A DNA stretch of 64,000 nt from contig NW_019211457.1 of the NCBI RefSeq assembly GCF_002443255.2, positions 51,376,617 through 51,440,616 on the forward strand, given 5' to 3'. Below, in pieces: positions 15,601 through 30,387 of this stretch. This stretch comes from Varroa destructor. Lineage: Eukaryota > Arthropoda > Arachnida > Mesostigmata > Varroidae. Each line of letters starts with the position of its first letter. The stretch's first letter is position 1. Position numbers and translations under genes: made by a program. The notes under the pieces are model-generated. The model was not told the origin of the DNA, did not search any database, and saw nothing but the letters and a program-made list of their open reading frames with translations.

Positions 15601-16459
15601 GTACATTGTCAGACGTGTAGGTAAGTTCACACCTTTGGCCTACACCAAAACGGCCGACATGGTGCTAAATGTACACTAGATCCGACATACTTTTGAAATA
15701 CAGAGCGAAAAGATGCAATCAACTATGTGATTCAAGCCGACATATTATATCTGATCATATATTGTCGTCCTTAACCGCCGGAAAGTTGTTTCTACTTAGC
15801 GAGCTACTTTACGAGCCAGCCCCTTAGTGGCATCATTGTTACGTCCCCTCGCATGACTTCGATCTGTGCAAGCTAATAAGCGTATCTTTTTATGCCATTG
15901 TACCGTTGTCCACTGTTCTTTAATTACAGGAGTAGTATAGCCTACAAGATATTACTACCATATCTTTGTGCACGTTTGTTTCTCAATCTGACTACATAGA
16001 GTTAATTTTTACCTAAAAGAACCATGTATCATCTAATTACCCTATTTTATGACTAATGATGACCCTGATGTGGATTGGGTGTTTCAAAATTAAGATGCTA
16101 TCTCCTTGAAATTGTCCTTTATATTATCAATACTGTTTTGGAATGGATTATAATTTATATTTATCCAACCTTAAAACTCATCAAGTGCTTTCTAGATGGG
16201 TAATATATGGTGAAAACTTGTCGCACCATTCGTGGTTGCTTGAGGTCTCCGCTAAGGAGTCCACACGCTGATTCAGACCCTACCTTAATTTGTGCTGGTC
16301 GATTGCGTAAAACTTTTCAATCGTTCTACAAATTCATATTTTTTAATAGCCGTTAATTAAAAAAAGTAAAGGAAATAAGTTTGTAGGCATTCTTCGTATT
16401 CCTTTCATATGCAATTTCCTGGCATTAGTCGTATTATAAGGTATTTCACTTTTAACATA

Positions 16460-16484
16460 ACAAATAACTTCACAAGTTATTTGT
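16460..16484. repeat. 11-bp perfect inverted repeat, 3-base loop
   Basis: ACAAATAACTT, loop CAC, AAGTTATTTGT. It is AT-rich and in non-coding sequence; no terminator role is expected in a nuclear genome. Confidence 0.8.
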
Positions 16485-19377
16485 ATGGTACGAAAAGATT
16501 ATGCAGCTTTTGGCCCTTACGCTTTATTCAATTGGTGGTGGCATCATGCCTATAGTAACGGGTGCCATTCCGAGTCATGTGCTAAATTTACAGCCCAAAC
16601 GAAATGCATTGTCTGTCTCACAGAGCATTGTACATGATGATAAAAAGCGCAAATAAGGGTCGGGTTTATACTTTCGGATTTATAAACACCTCCTATCTGA
16701 CTTGTTAAGGTTAAACATAATCGACAAAACGTTTCTTGGGTATCACGCGAATGACGGATTTGTCGCCCCCTTATCATCACAATCATCATTATGCCGATTG
16801 ATTGGGTTCGTAAAACACCGTAATCAGACCTAGATGCTTTCAAAACAAAACCTGCCATCTTCCAGCAGCCAAAAAACACTGCCCGTATAAAGAGTAATTG
16901 AAAGTAGTTGACTGAGCAAGCCAGGCACCGACTTACCAATTATTCAGTCAGTTTTAGCGATGCGTTCGCTCTAGTGATTCGATCATTTAATTCTCTGGTC
17001 TATGAGAAATCCACCCTCAAGGAGTTTTCACTTTCCACAAGTTCGAACTCAAGCTACCTGGAACTTACCGTTAATATCGTTAACACATCGGTTATGGCTC
17101 CATTTCACTATTCTTCCAGCCAAAACAACTATAATTGACAGCACTATTAGAGTATGCAGATGTTATTATTTCAGTTATCAGCATCTGGTTTGTGTTCGAT
17201 GCTAGTAACCGATACACTGCAGTATCTTCACTCTTCACTGTACCAAACAACTTTTTCGTACTGGATCAATGAAATCAATTTTCAGTGTGACATATCATTT
17301 GGTTCGAGTACAAATGAGGAAGATCGAGATGATTACGTATGCTGTCAAAGAAATTTTATAATGATATTGGTTTTTCTTCATTTAAGACAAAGCCCTTTTA
17401 GGAGCAACAAACTTATAGAAGACGTGAAGGAAGCGGAAAACATATCACAGATGGATGGTGCTACAAGAGCCGGAACCATTTAATTTTCAACTCCTATGTT
17501 TCCAAGCGTCACTGAAAAAGCACTTACTTACGTGACCTGGCTATTTTCACACCAACCACTTTTTATCATTTTTAAAGGTAAGACAAACAGAATCTTATCT
17601 GAATGATGAAGACTGAGTGAACAAGAAGCTCTCAACTATTGCGTATCAATGCAGGTTGATCTATATGGGATTGAACTTCTTTTGAGTGATTTTTCATTTA
17701 ATGTGTGCATTCTGATTTAATTATGAAATGTGGCATGATGGTTTGCTTGTAGCACATTTGTCTCGTCTGTGTCCCGTGTAAAAGTGTCCAGCATAGTTCA
17801 CATAAAACCACCATAACAAATTTATAAGACCATGTAAAAGTAATTTAGAAATGTTTTAGGACACTTATGTTCCAAGGTAACCTTACTCGGAAATCAGCTC
17901 AGACGACAAAGTGACCTGTGAACAACCTATTCTCACGGATCAAACGAGGCTTACAGTTTTTCTGATCAGCAATAGAGAGACCGACAGAACTAAAAAGTCC
18001 TAGCGGGGTGGTGAGGAAAGTGCAAATATTTGTCGACCGTTGAAAGAACTACCGAAATGGTGCGTGGACCACCGATTAAAATGGAGCTAACGATCAGCAA
18101 TTTACCAATGGAGCTTGGGACTCAACATAGCGAGTGTAGAGCCGCTATAGCATCAATGCCTTTGGTTACAAGTCAGATCTTTTAATTAGCTCTCTCTCTC
18201 CCGCCTCTTGTGGACTTGCAGTGCCTTGTATAGTTAAACTTGGCCATGGACTGTCAGATTTATTGTCTCTACCGCGGCATCGACATAGGGTAGCATGGTA
18301 GCTTACGACGTGGTATTGGCGACATGTGTATTAAGACCCGAAGAGAACCATTCTATTCATAAACGAACCTCCATGAGTCGATGCAGCCGTCAATTGTGTT
18401 TCTGTACTATTCTCAGTATTTCTCTCTGTATCTGTTTATCTTCTTCTCGTAGCTTCTCTAAGTTTACTCGGACAGACAACACCGATATAATGTCAGCATC
18501 AACCCAATAATCTTTCCGACGCCTGTCAGTTACGACGCTTTCTATCATTTGCTATATGCTATCTCTATTATATAAAAGTTAAAACATGTTAAATTGAGAA
18601 GAACCTTGGCAGTCGGCTGTTCCGAGACTCGGAATAATTTAGAAGTTTGTTGACTTTTTTTAAACGCCTTAATGGCAAAACAAGCTCGCAACCGTTTGCG
18701 GATTACGCGTTTTATTACTATTGCGTATGCTATCCGCTCACATCTCCTTTAGTAATTAATCAAGCTATATTGTTCTAGTAGGATATCCGCTTGCCATGCT
18801 CCTTTTCCAGTAGCAGCTACGAGACATTCCTGGGGATGCGCCGCCTCGCACTATTCCAACATAACGGACCTACTATGGAGCTCTGTAGCAGACGCTAGAG
18901 GGAAACTCTAATAAGAATCGTGAGTAAGATTGAAAAACGGAGCTATAAGTTCGTTTGGTGGATGTTGTGATGTACACTATGTCTACATGGGAACGGTATC
19001 CAATAACAGTCAGCATCGGTTCGAAAAAGCCATTAAGATTTCCTTCTCAGCATTGATAGTTGTACCGCTGCTGCTAAAGATCTTTTTGTTGTTTTGCTTC
19101 GTCAGCCGTTCTCAGCCTATCGAAAGGTGAGGAATCCTCAGCATTGCTCTCACCGGCATTATCCTTACGGGTCCTGAAGGTGTCTTTGTTTGAGCTTGCT
19201 ACGCTTTGAGCGCTCTTCTACAAAGGTCTTAGTGTCTCAGTTTTTTTTTTGTTTCGGGCTTTCATTATGTGCTATTATCATTCGTACCATCTACCTGTTT
19301 CCAGAGAAGAAGCAGCTCACGTTTTCACCGACCCTCTAGCAAGTAATGAGAGCTGGAAACGTGGATACCTAGCGCTG

Positions 19378-19392
19378 GCAGCAGCAGCAGCA
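19378..19392. repeat. (GCA)5 repeat
   Basis: Five GCA units. The surrounding frames are short and not recognised. Confidence 0.85.
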
Positions 19393-22295
19393 ATGGTTGG
19401 CACTAAACAAACTATTATTCGCTAGCTTCTTTTGAGTGACCCCTCCTTTTACTTGGATTTTTTTTACCGCCTACAATAATTCAAGCTTGAGCTGGGCGTT
19501 TGGGTGACGTTACAGCTGTTTTTTGACCTCTTCTAGGATGAGCTCCAGCTTACCGTATGCACCGTTCAATGCAACCTGCCTGAAAAGGTCTTTACGTTTT
19601 GTTTTTTGACACGCGCAGGGTCGCAAGAAGGGCAGTAGTATCAGAGAAGCGCCCTGCGAGCATAAAAGACGGGCGACCACCAGATCCTAGCCCAGATAGA
19701 CTCCAACGTCAGACTTCTGTAACTCAGTGTCACCGGCACTCGCGGTCGATATGAAAGGCATGATCAAACCGGCTAAGATGTTAAGGATAAATACAAGTCG
19801 AATTGTCGGCCGATCGCGGCCACGTTCGTCAAATTGTTCTATTCTCTATTCTATAATATTGTTACTTATCTCGTGAAGAAGGGTATCATACAGCTACCCA
19901 CCAAAGCTAACCTGGTGATGTAGCATTTACCGGGGTTTCCCCGAAAAGTTTTCGTTGTTTATTGTAAATATAATTGACAATGATTACCATGCATAGTGCA
20001 GAGTAGCATTTTGCATACAAACATGTGCTTGACTTTACCAAGTCGAGTTATCACTGGATAGAATAAACTGATACTGTTCAAAGTCCAAAGAAAAACAAAA
20101 AAGAATTTAATATAGTCCTTACTCACTCAGATCGTAAACATTTTGGACTACTTGAATTGGGCAAAGCATTTTATAATATTTCGCAATTATTTTAAGCAAG
20201 ACAGAGTTATCCATACTTTGGTAATATTTACCTTCTCTAACGTCAACCAAGAAGTAAGACAGAAAAGTTAAAAAGTTCCTACAACACAGCCACGGTTAGT
20301 CAGCGTGGCAGCTAGTAAGGTAAGACTGAAAAGCTCTAGTCTAAAAGCTCGACTGATTTAAAAACTCCGGTCTCGGAGTTGATAGTAGATAAAGAAAATG
20401 GTATTTGAATCTGGCAAGTGTGAGAAGTCATCTCATATTGCGTTGGTTTTTTTATCTATATGAGATATTTTTTCTTATATATAGAATAATTTGGTTTGTT
20501 GCGGTATTATTTCATTGGGTACGGTAGCGATCTATAGGTGGCCCAAAAAATGTTCCAGTCCATGGCTGTTCAATTGCCAGGTATGGCGCAACGTTTCTTT
20601 CTGCCTAGTATACTTATTGTTCACGATACGCCAGTTAAGAAATCAAAGGTTCTTCTTGAATTCTCTTTTTTTTTTACCGCTAGAAAAAATACTTAGGGAC
20701 ATGGTAATATGAACATTTGTGAACTATACGCCTTGTGTGACAAGAGAGCCCATTTTGTAATTTTTAAAAACGTCGCGTACATGTGGACGACCCAACAGTA
20801 CGTAAAATTAGGACAGATATACTGCATTTTTTTTTTCGTCTTACGTCTAGGTTATATGGCGTGAGATAATTGGTTTGCTTTTCTGAGTGACTTGTGCTCT
20901 AATGTAATTTTCGGGTGAGTGGATTCTTCCTTGAGTCTTCGCTAGACTCGGTGGTGGTATGCGACACGCGTTTCCGTGCGAAATGTGGATCTGGCAAGAG
21001 ATTTTTTTTTAACATTGGCTGGCTCCTCTCATAATTTCAACACGTATAGATGGATCGATAGACCTTGTATATTTTATATAGTTCTACTCGTTTGCAAATA
21101 AATCAGTGTTTTCTAACAGGTAAATATGTTCTCAAGGGTAGGTTTTTGTTAATGTCAAATTGTTTCAAGCTGTTGCCCTTCAGGTATCTGAAAAAATGTT
21201 GCCTAGGTCTAGTTTGTCCTGTCCGCCCAACCACTAAAATTTCCTTTCCAATATTTCTATTTCAGCTATTACGACGCATTAGCATGTTGAGCGTTTCATG
21301 TACTCGAAAAACTGCAGACAACAGGACCACTTGATGCTGCTGATCTCACTATTTATTATCTAATTTTATGTAGGAACGGAGATTTCCTCTCGTGCATTTT
21401 CATTTGGACTAGGGCCCCTCTGTTTCAGACTGGCTTCGTACAAAACTTAGAAAATTCAGTAACTTTCATTGACATGTTTCGATTTTGAAGAATTGCCTAT
21501 CGCAAGTCTCGAATAGATACAAATTATCGAATGTAGACCTTGCTGTTGACTAAGCACCAATGGTACAATTTTTAAATACGTTTGAAAAGGTTCATGCCAC
21601 AGAAAATCTGGTACACTTCAGAAAAATCTAAAAGATATTACATAAATTCGGTTTAGTTGAATCCTAGAGGTGGCCGTTTTATCACTCGCGTTCTTATTAC
21701 AATTTTTTTCAATGCCAGCCAATTTTTATGCTTTCAGCAGAGGATAATTTATCTAATGTTTTCGCTTCTATTCGTAATCCAGTTAATAAATAAGCGCAGT
21801 TTTTCTATGCTCTGAAAATTGTCAGACCTTATATTCGAGGTTGATATTCGAGTACAGAGGAAATTGAAGCACACAAATGCCCTTTTTTTTTGCCTTATTT
21901 TCAATCAAGTCAAACATATGAGATTTTTGTTATCCAGAAATATTCGAATCAGAAATTTTATTGTTATAAATCTTCTATGTTATCTATAAGCTGTGCGGCT
22001 GGGCATCGTAAAAAACATAACTTGTCCTTTAGCAACTATGGTAATTATATATAATACTACCTTAGACCTAATTGGTGGATCCACACAGAAAGGTCGGCCA
22101 GCAGTGTCGGATCTAGCGCATTTGATTCTGTTACAACACTGTTCGATATTGTCAGTATGGTCAATCCAGTTGAAAAATAGTATCTCATGTCAATACGCCG
22201 AGGCAGAAATGAACGCCGATCACCGCCGTCGGCGCGCGGTCATTTCCAAATTTTATGGAGCGCAACCATTACTCTGGGAGGGTCATCCTTTGCAC

Positions 22296-22296
<1 letters not shown>

Positions 22297-22328
<32 letters not shown>

Positions 22329-22347
22329 CGCGAGAGAGAGAGGGGGG
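22297..22347. repeat. (AG)n microsatellite with short interruptions
   Basis: AG repeat interrupted by ATAG and GCGC and ending in G6. No gene adjacent. Confidence 0.95.
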
Positions 22348-24284
22348 TACCGGTGCACTCTACATAAGAGCCATATTATCATTTAAGCATTATTGCCTTC
22401 CGTCGAATATGCAACGACTGTCACCGAAGTGGAATGGTACATTTCTGGTAATGACGCTTCTTTCTCTATTATGATAACACGTAGAATCACGTACCGTAAA
22501 TAGTGTTTTTCCTCTAGTTTGTTATTCCAGGTACCAAGCTAAAGTTCGTTTCGTAACACACAGCGGTTGCCATATGTATAAAAGAACCATACTCTGGGAA
22601 ACTAAATAGGGTCTAGGACGTTCTGCAATTTACTAATAGTGCGTATTTATTTGCTACTATGTTTTTTTGCGTAAGTAAATATGAGCTTAATTCAAATTGC
22701 TTACGATGCGACGGCCGGAGGTATAAAGAAAACCGAAGCGTTTGAATATAAGTATAATACCAAGAATCAGGCCTTCATCAAATGGAAATTTATGTTTTTT
22801 TTTTTATTTAAAGTGGAATATCACATATACGAAGTACCGACAGCGGACAGGGGACAATATTTTCCATCAAAACGTCAATTTAACTTTCTTCTAAGCAATC
22901 GATAAATGTACGAAGATTGCAAACAGCGTGTCCGGTGTTTCAATCATAATTTCTTTGGGTTAGTTATTATAATCTATAAAACCCTTCCCGTTACTAGTTC
23001 GGTCGTTAGTAAAACTATTATAGCTACTATTTATGTAAATAATAGAAGATGATGTCGCATAAAATTCTAGGCTTTGGTCTACTTGAAACACGTTACTGTT
23101 GAAGCACTTAGAAATCATTTCTAATAGGTGGTAGATACGCAAAATGCTCATACATACACGAGTGTTCTAAAGTGTTCAAGGACATGTTAAACAAGTTTAT
23201 TGCTTAAGTAAACAACGCCTACCTGCAGGAAGATCTACCAGTTAACGGCCCATGCAGATCGAATTCAGGTCAGTTTGATAGGCATGGAAATAAACAATGT
23301 AAAACCATAGCCCTAGACCTGCATCAGGTTAACGGCTTACATCTGGTTTATTCCTTCTTATTTAGTTACTTATTTAATTTTAGCTTATCAATATTACCGA
23401 GCTAAAAAGGAATCCGGAATTTGACTTTACAATTACTTTAATAACCTAAGTATAAGCTATTCGAATGGGTCCCTGCCGGATTTTTTTCTATTGCTAGCAA
23501 ATTTTTCAAAAGCTCTGCAGTCGTTTTTTCGATACTTCATCAATTAACCTGAGGCCTTTCCTTTTTCTAAGTCTAATGATAGAAGAAGCATCGGGGTCTA
23601 GATATGGTGAACAGTGGAGCCGAAAGCAAAAGAGGCATCGAGGGCTTCTGCAAAAGGAAACTCAGTGAACGTAGCGAGGTGCGAGTGCATCTTTGAGGTA
23701 AAGAAGCCGGGAGTTAAGGTCCATCTTACCGGACTGTATATCACAATCTTCGTAAAACTTTTTATCGACGGTGGGACATCAATTTGTAATGGACAACCTG
23801 TCGAGAGTCGAAACACAGTAAGAAAAAGCTGGATTTTTTACTCTGACCTTGCAACTTTAGTCGGTCTGGGCTCGTTCTTGAAGCGATATGCTGACAATTG
23901 TTTTTTTGCCACTACATCGTACCCGTAAACGCACATCTTGTCCTCTGTACTGACGAATGGACGTAAATCCGGCTTCCCACTGAACTGAAGGTAGGTGTCA
24001 ATGCGTCCGCACTAACTCGCCAAAGTGGTGATACAGCTTACTCGAAGATCACCGAAACCTGTTACCCGAAAGTTGGCCCAACTCACGTGGCTCCTGGCCT
24101 ATGAAAGCCGCACGTTTTGTCAATTTTTTTTGGCATAGCTTCATTCATTCATTCGTTCGATACATGTCCTATGACGCACGAACAGTGTACCATATGTATT
24201 TCAGTTGCCCGACATAATGTAAACGTAATGCTTCAGTTCCCTGTAGACCAATGTAGAACAATAAATCCTTTCTGAAAAGTGGCA

Positions 24285-24340
<56 letters not shown>

Positions 24341-27239
24341 ACACGCACCGTTGCATTTCTTACCGTGTACGTCCTCGATTCACATTCTCATTTGATGTTT
24401 CTTTAGTATAAAAGGTAAACGGTAATGGCACGGGAATTTGGCCGATTTTTGGCTTTTGACTGTCCAGTGACAACCTGATGCTGTTAATTTTGCGAAAATC
24501 AAATGGTATAATAAAAATCCTATACAATCGTAGTTTACTGTTCTTATTAGACATGATGGTTCACGTATTTCTGGCCCACGCTAAAAAGTCGGATTATGAG
24601 TAAGCCTTTGTGATCTTTGTGCTTATTATTATAGTAAATGTGGTAAATATTTGATACGGCAAGTAATCGCTCCATCTGCTAAAAACGATTATTGAAAATC
24701 AGCTAATGATACGTCAGCACAAAATATTCTATAACGAAACAGTGTATCCTAAAAAATTACGTATAGGAATTTCTGTATAAGACACTTCAGTCCGCCCTTA
24801 CTGCGCCTTAAAGCCATGCGATACTGTCGTTTGTACAAATTACTTAGATACTGAATGCAAACTTTAATATGTTTTCAGCAACAGAGATAGACTAAAATAG
24901 TTCATTTCCTTCATTTCTTCTACCTCTAATTACTATGGTGAGCTATGGGCAAGTTTTTTAAGGAACTCTGACTTTTATCACAGCCTGCACTATTATATGC
25001 TTCATGATCTATACGGCCTGCACTCGTTTACCTTATCCATATTATGTAAATACACCGTGTTTGTGCTATATAGCTTGTTTTCAGGCAGTTGAACTTTATG
25101 AGCTATTAAATATAATAATGAACCACTAAGAACTCTTTTATAATAAGCTACTGAAAGCGTATTTATAAATCATGTAATCTCTGCTATGTGCTTTAGTCAC
25201 TCGATGTTCAGAAACTAATGTTGCTAATTTGATACTACAAGTGAACATACTCACAGCCAGCTACGCCTTACCTGAGGATAAAGGTCGCAGGAAAAGCCTT
25301 TTGGCGCCTACTAACCCGCGTCTTTCGTTGCGAGATTCAATACCTAACAAATCAGTTCAGGTTATCTTCTGTTAGTAGGAAGATCTACGATTCCGTAAAA
25401 TAGGTTAGCGACATTTCGTAATGACCGAGGATAGATTTAAGAGGTAATGTTAGAAGTTAAGCCTGCTGCCATGCCAGCTGTGCCTGTATCGCACTAGTGC
25501 TCCGACTGTGACCTAACAATCTGTGGCGTTACTCAGTGTCTAGGGACCTTTTGAATTGCAATGATTTTTAAATGAAAAACTATTAATCGTATTGAAAACC
25601 GAGTTAAAGACGCATATCCAGCTTATAAATGTTCATGGTAGTGAACTGTGTATTTTCAGGCTATGGAGCGTATATGCTATACGATACGTATGTGCTGCCC
25701 CCTATTCGGCCGCTGCTCAGGCTTTTTCAGTACATTAAAAGGACTATCCATCTGCAACGAAGAAACTTCGCCTTCCTCCGGAATTTTTCGGAGCTTTTAG
25801 ACACTTTAGTAAAACAGGAACCAGTGCATAGTCTACTCATAATTTTTACCGCACGTTTTTAGCATCAGAAAAAGATCCAATAAACATTGAGTAGGATCAC
25901 TTTATAACAAAAAAGAAGGAAAAAGATATGAAAATCTGCTTTCATCGGCGTTACGGCATGAAAAAAGCTCTTTATATACTGTTGATGTTTGTTAACTAAA
26001 TTTCATATGGACCTGAGTGATCTCCAATGCATGAAGCACCAATTGGTGTTTAAAGAAAAACTGGGCGCATGTAGCCTCGTCAGATGTTTTTGGTTTTCCC
26101 ATTCGAGTTTATGTTAGAGCTGCTCAATATGGGCTCAAGAAACCTAAACAGGTCGAAAATGAAGGTGTACCTAGCACAGTGCGATATAAATGAACGCTCC
26201 TGCGATCCAATAGGAGACAGCCAATGTAACCTTACAGAAATATGACAGAGAGAAATAAACAGCCGTGACATGTTGTATTTTATAACCGTACCTATTGCCC
26301 TAATTATAGTTCCTTCTTAATCTGACGTTAGGTAAAAACTTGTAAATCCGCTGTTTGTGTGTGCTTATTGGTGAAGAACACACAACGTTAATTTTCTATG
26401 TCCAGATACTTTCCATTGTCATTTAAACAGTGTACGTCCATCTTGGGTATATAGATAACGGAGGCTGGCTTTGGCGTGAAGGGTGAATCCAACTGATTCG
26501 GTAGCTGCAACCTGCGGGATCGATAAATTAGTATTTATTTGAGATTCTGTAATCGTTATATGCTGATTGTTCTAAGATTGATTTATGTTAATTTCCAAGG
26601 TCATGCGTAACGGAAGCGCATGAACGCTGCTGATACCTCGCAGCATCATCGTGACTATCCTTGTCTCACCACACGGCTAAGACATGATTTACTATATTTC
26701 CACTAATGTGATCTATTTGTGTCAAAGTATCTAACCCAAAGACCCAAACCAAAGGCATAGATGGATTATCATCTTCTATAGATAACCATTGCTCTGGATG
26801 GTGCCGATCTTCTGGTTGATTTCTTCCGACTGGTGCCGGTTACATTCATTGACATTTCTTAACGTTTGCCTGCTATTGAAGAAACATACATATGTACAGT
26901 GACGACGCCCTGCTAGCAGAACGAGTGCGATGTATACTTAGGTAAAATACTTAGGAATAAAACGTGTTAGTGGTCCATGTTGTACAAATACACCGAGAGA
27001 AGTTAATTAATCCTTGATAATTAAGTAGGCGTTAGGATTTACGTAACAGGTACTATAGCAAATAAACTTTGAGCCGCCTAGTAACGTCTGCTACCTACAA
27101 GCTTCTGTGAAATGATTCTCTATCTGACACGAATATTCAACGTGCTATATTGAGCCAGGTGTAGATTCTTAATCCTGAACTGAAAATATCAAACATTTGA
27201 CCATTGAGCCCAAAAGCGAAAATCGACTGTATAATATAT
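22348..27239. other. No gene recognised
   Basis: Contains the (AT)24 tract and a 104-codon plus-strand frame at 23614-23928 that I do not recognise; its opposite strand is also partly open. The rest is AT-rich non-coding sequence. Confidence 0.55.
24289..24337. repeat. (AT)24 microsatellite
   Basis: 49 bases of uninterrupted AT, the longest AT repeat in the window. Confidence 0.97.
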
Positions 27240-27467
27240 GTAGGGCTTAGCCTTGCCCGACATGGAAAGCAAGTGACAACGGTTCATTCTAAGGGCTTTC
27301 ACAAAGAGGGCGTTCGCCTGCTCATCTTACCCCCTCATGACAGTCATCAACTAAATGTAACTATGCTGAAAGAATATAATATTGCAACAAGAGTTGGTCG
27401 GCTTGAACAAATTGAAGGACTTACCCATAATACGATAAAAACAATAATATATACGCATCGACTGTGA
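27240..27467 (+). CDS. Possible UDP-glycosyltransferase-like exon or fragment
   Basis: A plus-strand frame reads VGLSLARHGKQVTTVHSKGF, then HKEGVRLLILPPHDSH, and stops at 27467. The pattern (GL-LA-HG--VT-V... followed by GV--L-LP) resembles the second strand-helix unit of the GT-B N-terminal domain in UDP-glycosyltransferases, where LARRGHxVTxx is typical. ATATGTAG just before GGC could be an acceptor but lacks a pyrimidine tract. No HGG-containing donor-binding domain was seen downstream. It may be a lone exon, a relic or chance. Confidence 0.3.
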   Translation, partial: VGLSLARHGKQVTTVHSKGFHKEGVRLLILPPHDSHQLNVTMLKEYNIATRVGRLEQIEGLTHNTIKTIIYTHRL

Positions 27468-30129
27468 TCATCATTGGAATAAGAAGCGGAGTTGTTACCA
27501 TGGCGCACTGAAGTAGTCCGTTCTACTACCGTATAACTATCATAGTTCAATTATAGACACAATTCTATGTCAAATAGATATTATGCGTTCGAAGGTAAGC
27601 TTGCATTAATTCCCTTCGTAAGGTATGTAACGACGTTCAGAGAGCGGTACTCTTACTATACAATACGCGTTCGTGCTTAGAGCGTCCAGGAGCTAGCCGC
27701 TTATCTAACCGACATATTCATTTGTTAATTTCCGCTTTCGGATCATTTTTCTTATCGGATAGCCGGAGATGCCAGACTAAACTATTATGGACGGAGCGGT
27801 CGAGGCTCAACTAACTCGGAAAGCAGCAAGGCCTAATCTGATGTCGTGCGGAAGGTAACGGCAAATACGTGAATCGATGATGTTGATGGTTCGCCTTGTA
27901 CGCCGATGTTAGAAGGCCCGCGACTGAACGGCCCCGAAAAGCCATGTTAGTATCTGGATAACTATTTATCACACCACATAAATGGACCTGCTTGCTCCGT
28001 CCTCAAAAGAAGCATTGGCCCCTTCAGGGGCACTCAACAACACCACATTGCATCTAAAAACTACACCTTTGGCTGGTCTAGCTTGTAAGACAAAATATGA
28101 AAACTGACAAACGATTAGCGTAGGAGCCAAGTAAAAGGGACGAACGTTACATACCCATACGAAGAGCGCAATATTTAGTCTTCCCAAATGCTACTTTATC
28201 GGCATCATCAATCTTACTGTCTTACTGATTGTACAGCTGAATAGAGTATGCAAAACAGACGGTATTAGAGAATATTTTTCCCACAACATCTGGGAGGCGA
28301 AAGGCGGTAATCGTGTGTACATTTAAAATGACATCGTGTCATCTGCGATATTGATTGTGCATAGTTGGAGACACTCAGTCTCGTCCGGAAATAAGTAATC
28401 GTTAAATCTTCAATCATTCTTCAAGTTAATCCCTTCCTTTCGTGTAGTATAGCTAATCCTCAACATACGATACGATCGTAGCATAGTGATGTACATACAC
28501 AGCCAAAGGCGGAATAATCTAACGTAGGTCCGTATCCAGATTCACGCCTCGTGGCCGGCTCAACCTAGGCATCAGAGTGCCTTCTCATTCAATTTTGATC
28601 ACTTGTTATACACTATTATGTTGCATTGTGTCTACCATTATCAAACGCTACCTATTGCAGTACATTCAGCGTAGTTTTTTTACATTCTGTTACGCGTACT
28701 GCACGTTATCGCCACCGCCTCAACTGGCTGCTTCTAGAGCCATCGCGTATGTTTACCATTGTATCATAACATACATAGAGGATGTTGGCTACTTAATGGC
28801 GTTACAGTGACAGAGGTAGCAGGGCATTAGCCAACGGGGAACGAAGGAAAGCCATATACGGTTCTGGCACTCCGCTTAACTGTATGGTGCATTGCGCTCT
28901 CAAATTGACCATCACCAGATTGAGCTGATAAGATCTGCCATCGTGTCTCATGGGAACGGAGTTGCGAAACAGAAACGCTGATGAACGGTTGCCTACAGCT
29001 TTTTAATGGAGCCGTATATGCAATTGTCCATAAGAACCAGAACAGCTTTACTGATAGGACCCATCATGGCCGATGTGTGGTGTCTCTGTCCTGCTACACT
29101 GTCGCATATTCAAACATTATAGCTGTGAAGGGGGGCAAATTTCCTCCGTTAGTGGCCTGGCGGTATGATCGTGCTAGAACTATTTGTTGATTTTCTGAGG
29201 AATCCAAACGCCTGGATTCGCGTTGACTACTGCTGTGCTCTCCTGATGCCCGCCGAGTGTTACAGTGGAGCCTCTCTCCAAAACTGTGTTTAACAATTTT
29301 TCGTTCGCGGCTACCTTTTTATGAATAATTCACTATCAGATCGTTTAAATTTCACAACAGATTACATGCAGAAACAAATAGCTCCCTGTTCGTTTGATTC
29401 CAAAACTAAGATTTAGCCTTTCTTCATGCGTGGTCGCGACTGGTACAACCTACACTGCCAAGGATTTTCCACTTAATAACACTGGATAGCTTCTCAGTGT
29501 TCCAGGATATATGCTCCGTTTGTCGTGAAACTATGTTGCAAGGTTCATTCTGCGAAAGCTGGGGAAAGATCAGAGAAGGCTTCATCAGAGGGTAGAGGCG
29601 TCGGGAGTTTGGGAGCAAGCGACTGGAATAGACATCAAGATCCCCCACAGCCATCTTCCGGAGGTCCGGTGGATTTTCTTAATGGGTGGACGAAAAAAAA
29701 ACTTTTCATTATAAGAAGAGAAAAGCTGCTTGTATTTTACGTCGGACGTCATTCTCCCGTTCGTGGATTCCCATTGGAGTAGTAGTTGACTGTGATTATC
29801 CCCTTTGACCCAGGCTCGTTCCCGCTCTAAACAAGTTATTTTCTTGTCTTGCAAACGCTAAAGCATTCGCCTTTCCTACATCCACGTTCCATCCGGCCTA
29901 TACCTCCCGCACCATATGGCAACCCAAGATCGACACGGCAACACAAACCAAGATACGCGCGTACGTCGTTGTTAAATGCTTAACCTGTTCCAGGATCGCC
30001 CAAATCCTCTACGGCGCAAACTAGTTCTCCATCTGTTTGCCAGGTAGTGCTTCGCATTTTATTCAAATATCAATTATGTTCATCATAACAAGACAACATG
30101 TGAATATTCTGAAAATATGAAAGTAGATA

Positions 30130-30147
30130 AAAAAAAAAAAAAAAAAA
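30130..30147. repeat. A18 run
   Basis: Eighteen A on the plus strand, followed by AT-rich sequence. It could be the tail of a retroposed copy but no body is recognised upstream. Confidence 0.9.
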
Positions 30148-30367
30148 CAATATTTGACTTTTCCTACAGTAAAATAGAGTAGAAGAAGTAAGTTATCCAT
30201 AAATTAAAATATTATTATAAAAAAAAATAAATATATAATAAAATATTATATTAAAATAAGTAGGCAGAGATTTCTGGTGGATGATTTGTACATTTTACTT
30301 AATTTTGGGTTTGTTTTGTTGATTTTTTTTTATTCAGTTATTTCTCTCATGATTTTTCTAACCTTAA

Positions 30368-30387
30368 TCTCTCTCTCTCTCTCTCTC
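30368..30387. repeat. (TC)10 microsatellite
   Basis: Ten TC units within a T/C-rich stretch running to about 30412. Spurious Arg/Glu-rich frames arise on the opposite strand. Confidence 0.93.

Larger units (their letters stand above)
9880..22290. other. No gene recognised
   Basis: Short frames only, the longest being 129 codons at 16550-16939 (minus), without recognisable similarity. Splice-like signals near 11.6-11.75 kb are noted among the findings. I see no tRNA or rRNA gene. Confidence 0.6.

Noticed and set aside
23614..23928. 104-codon plus-strand frame
   Set aside because: No recognisable motif, no supporting splice sites, and the opposite strand is also largely open.
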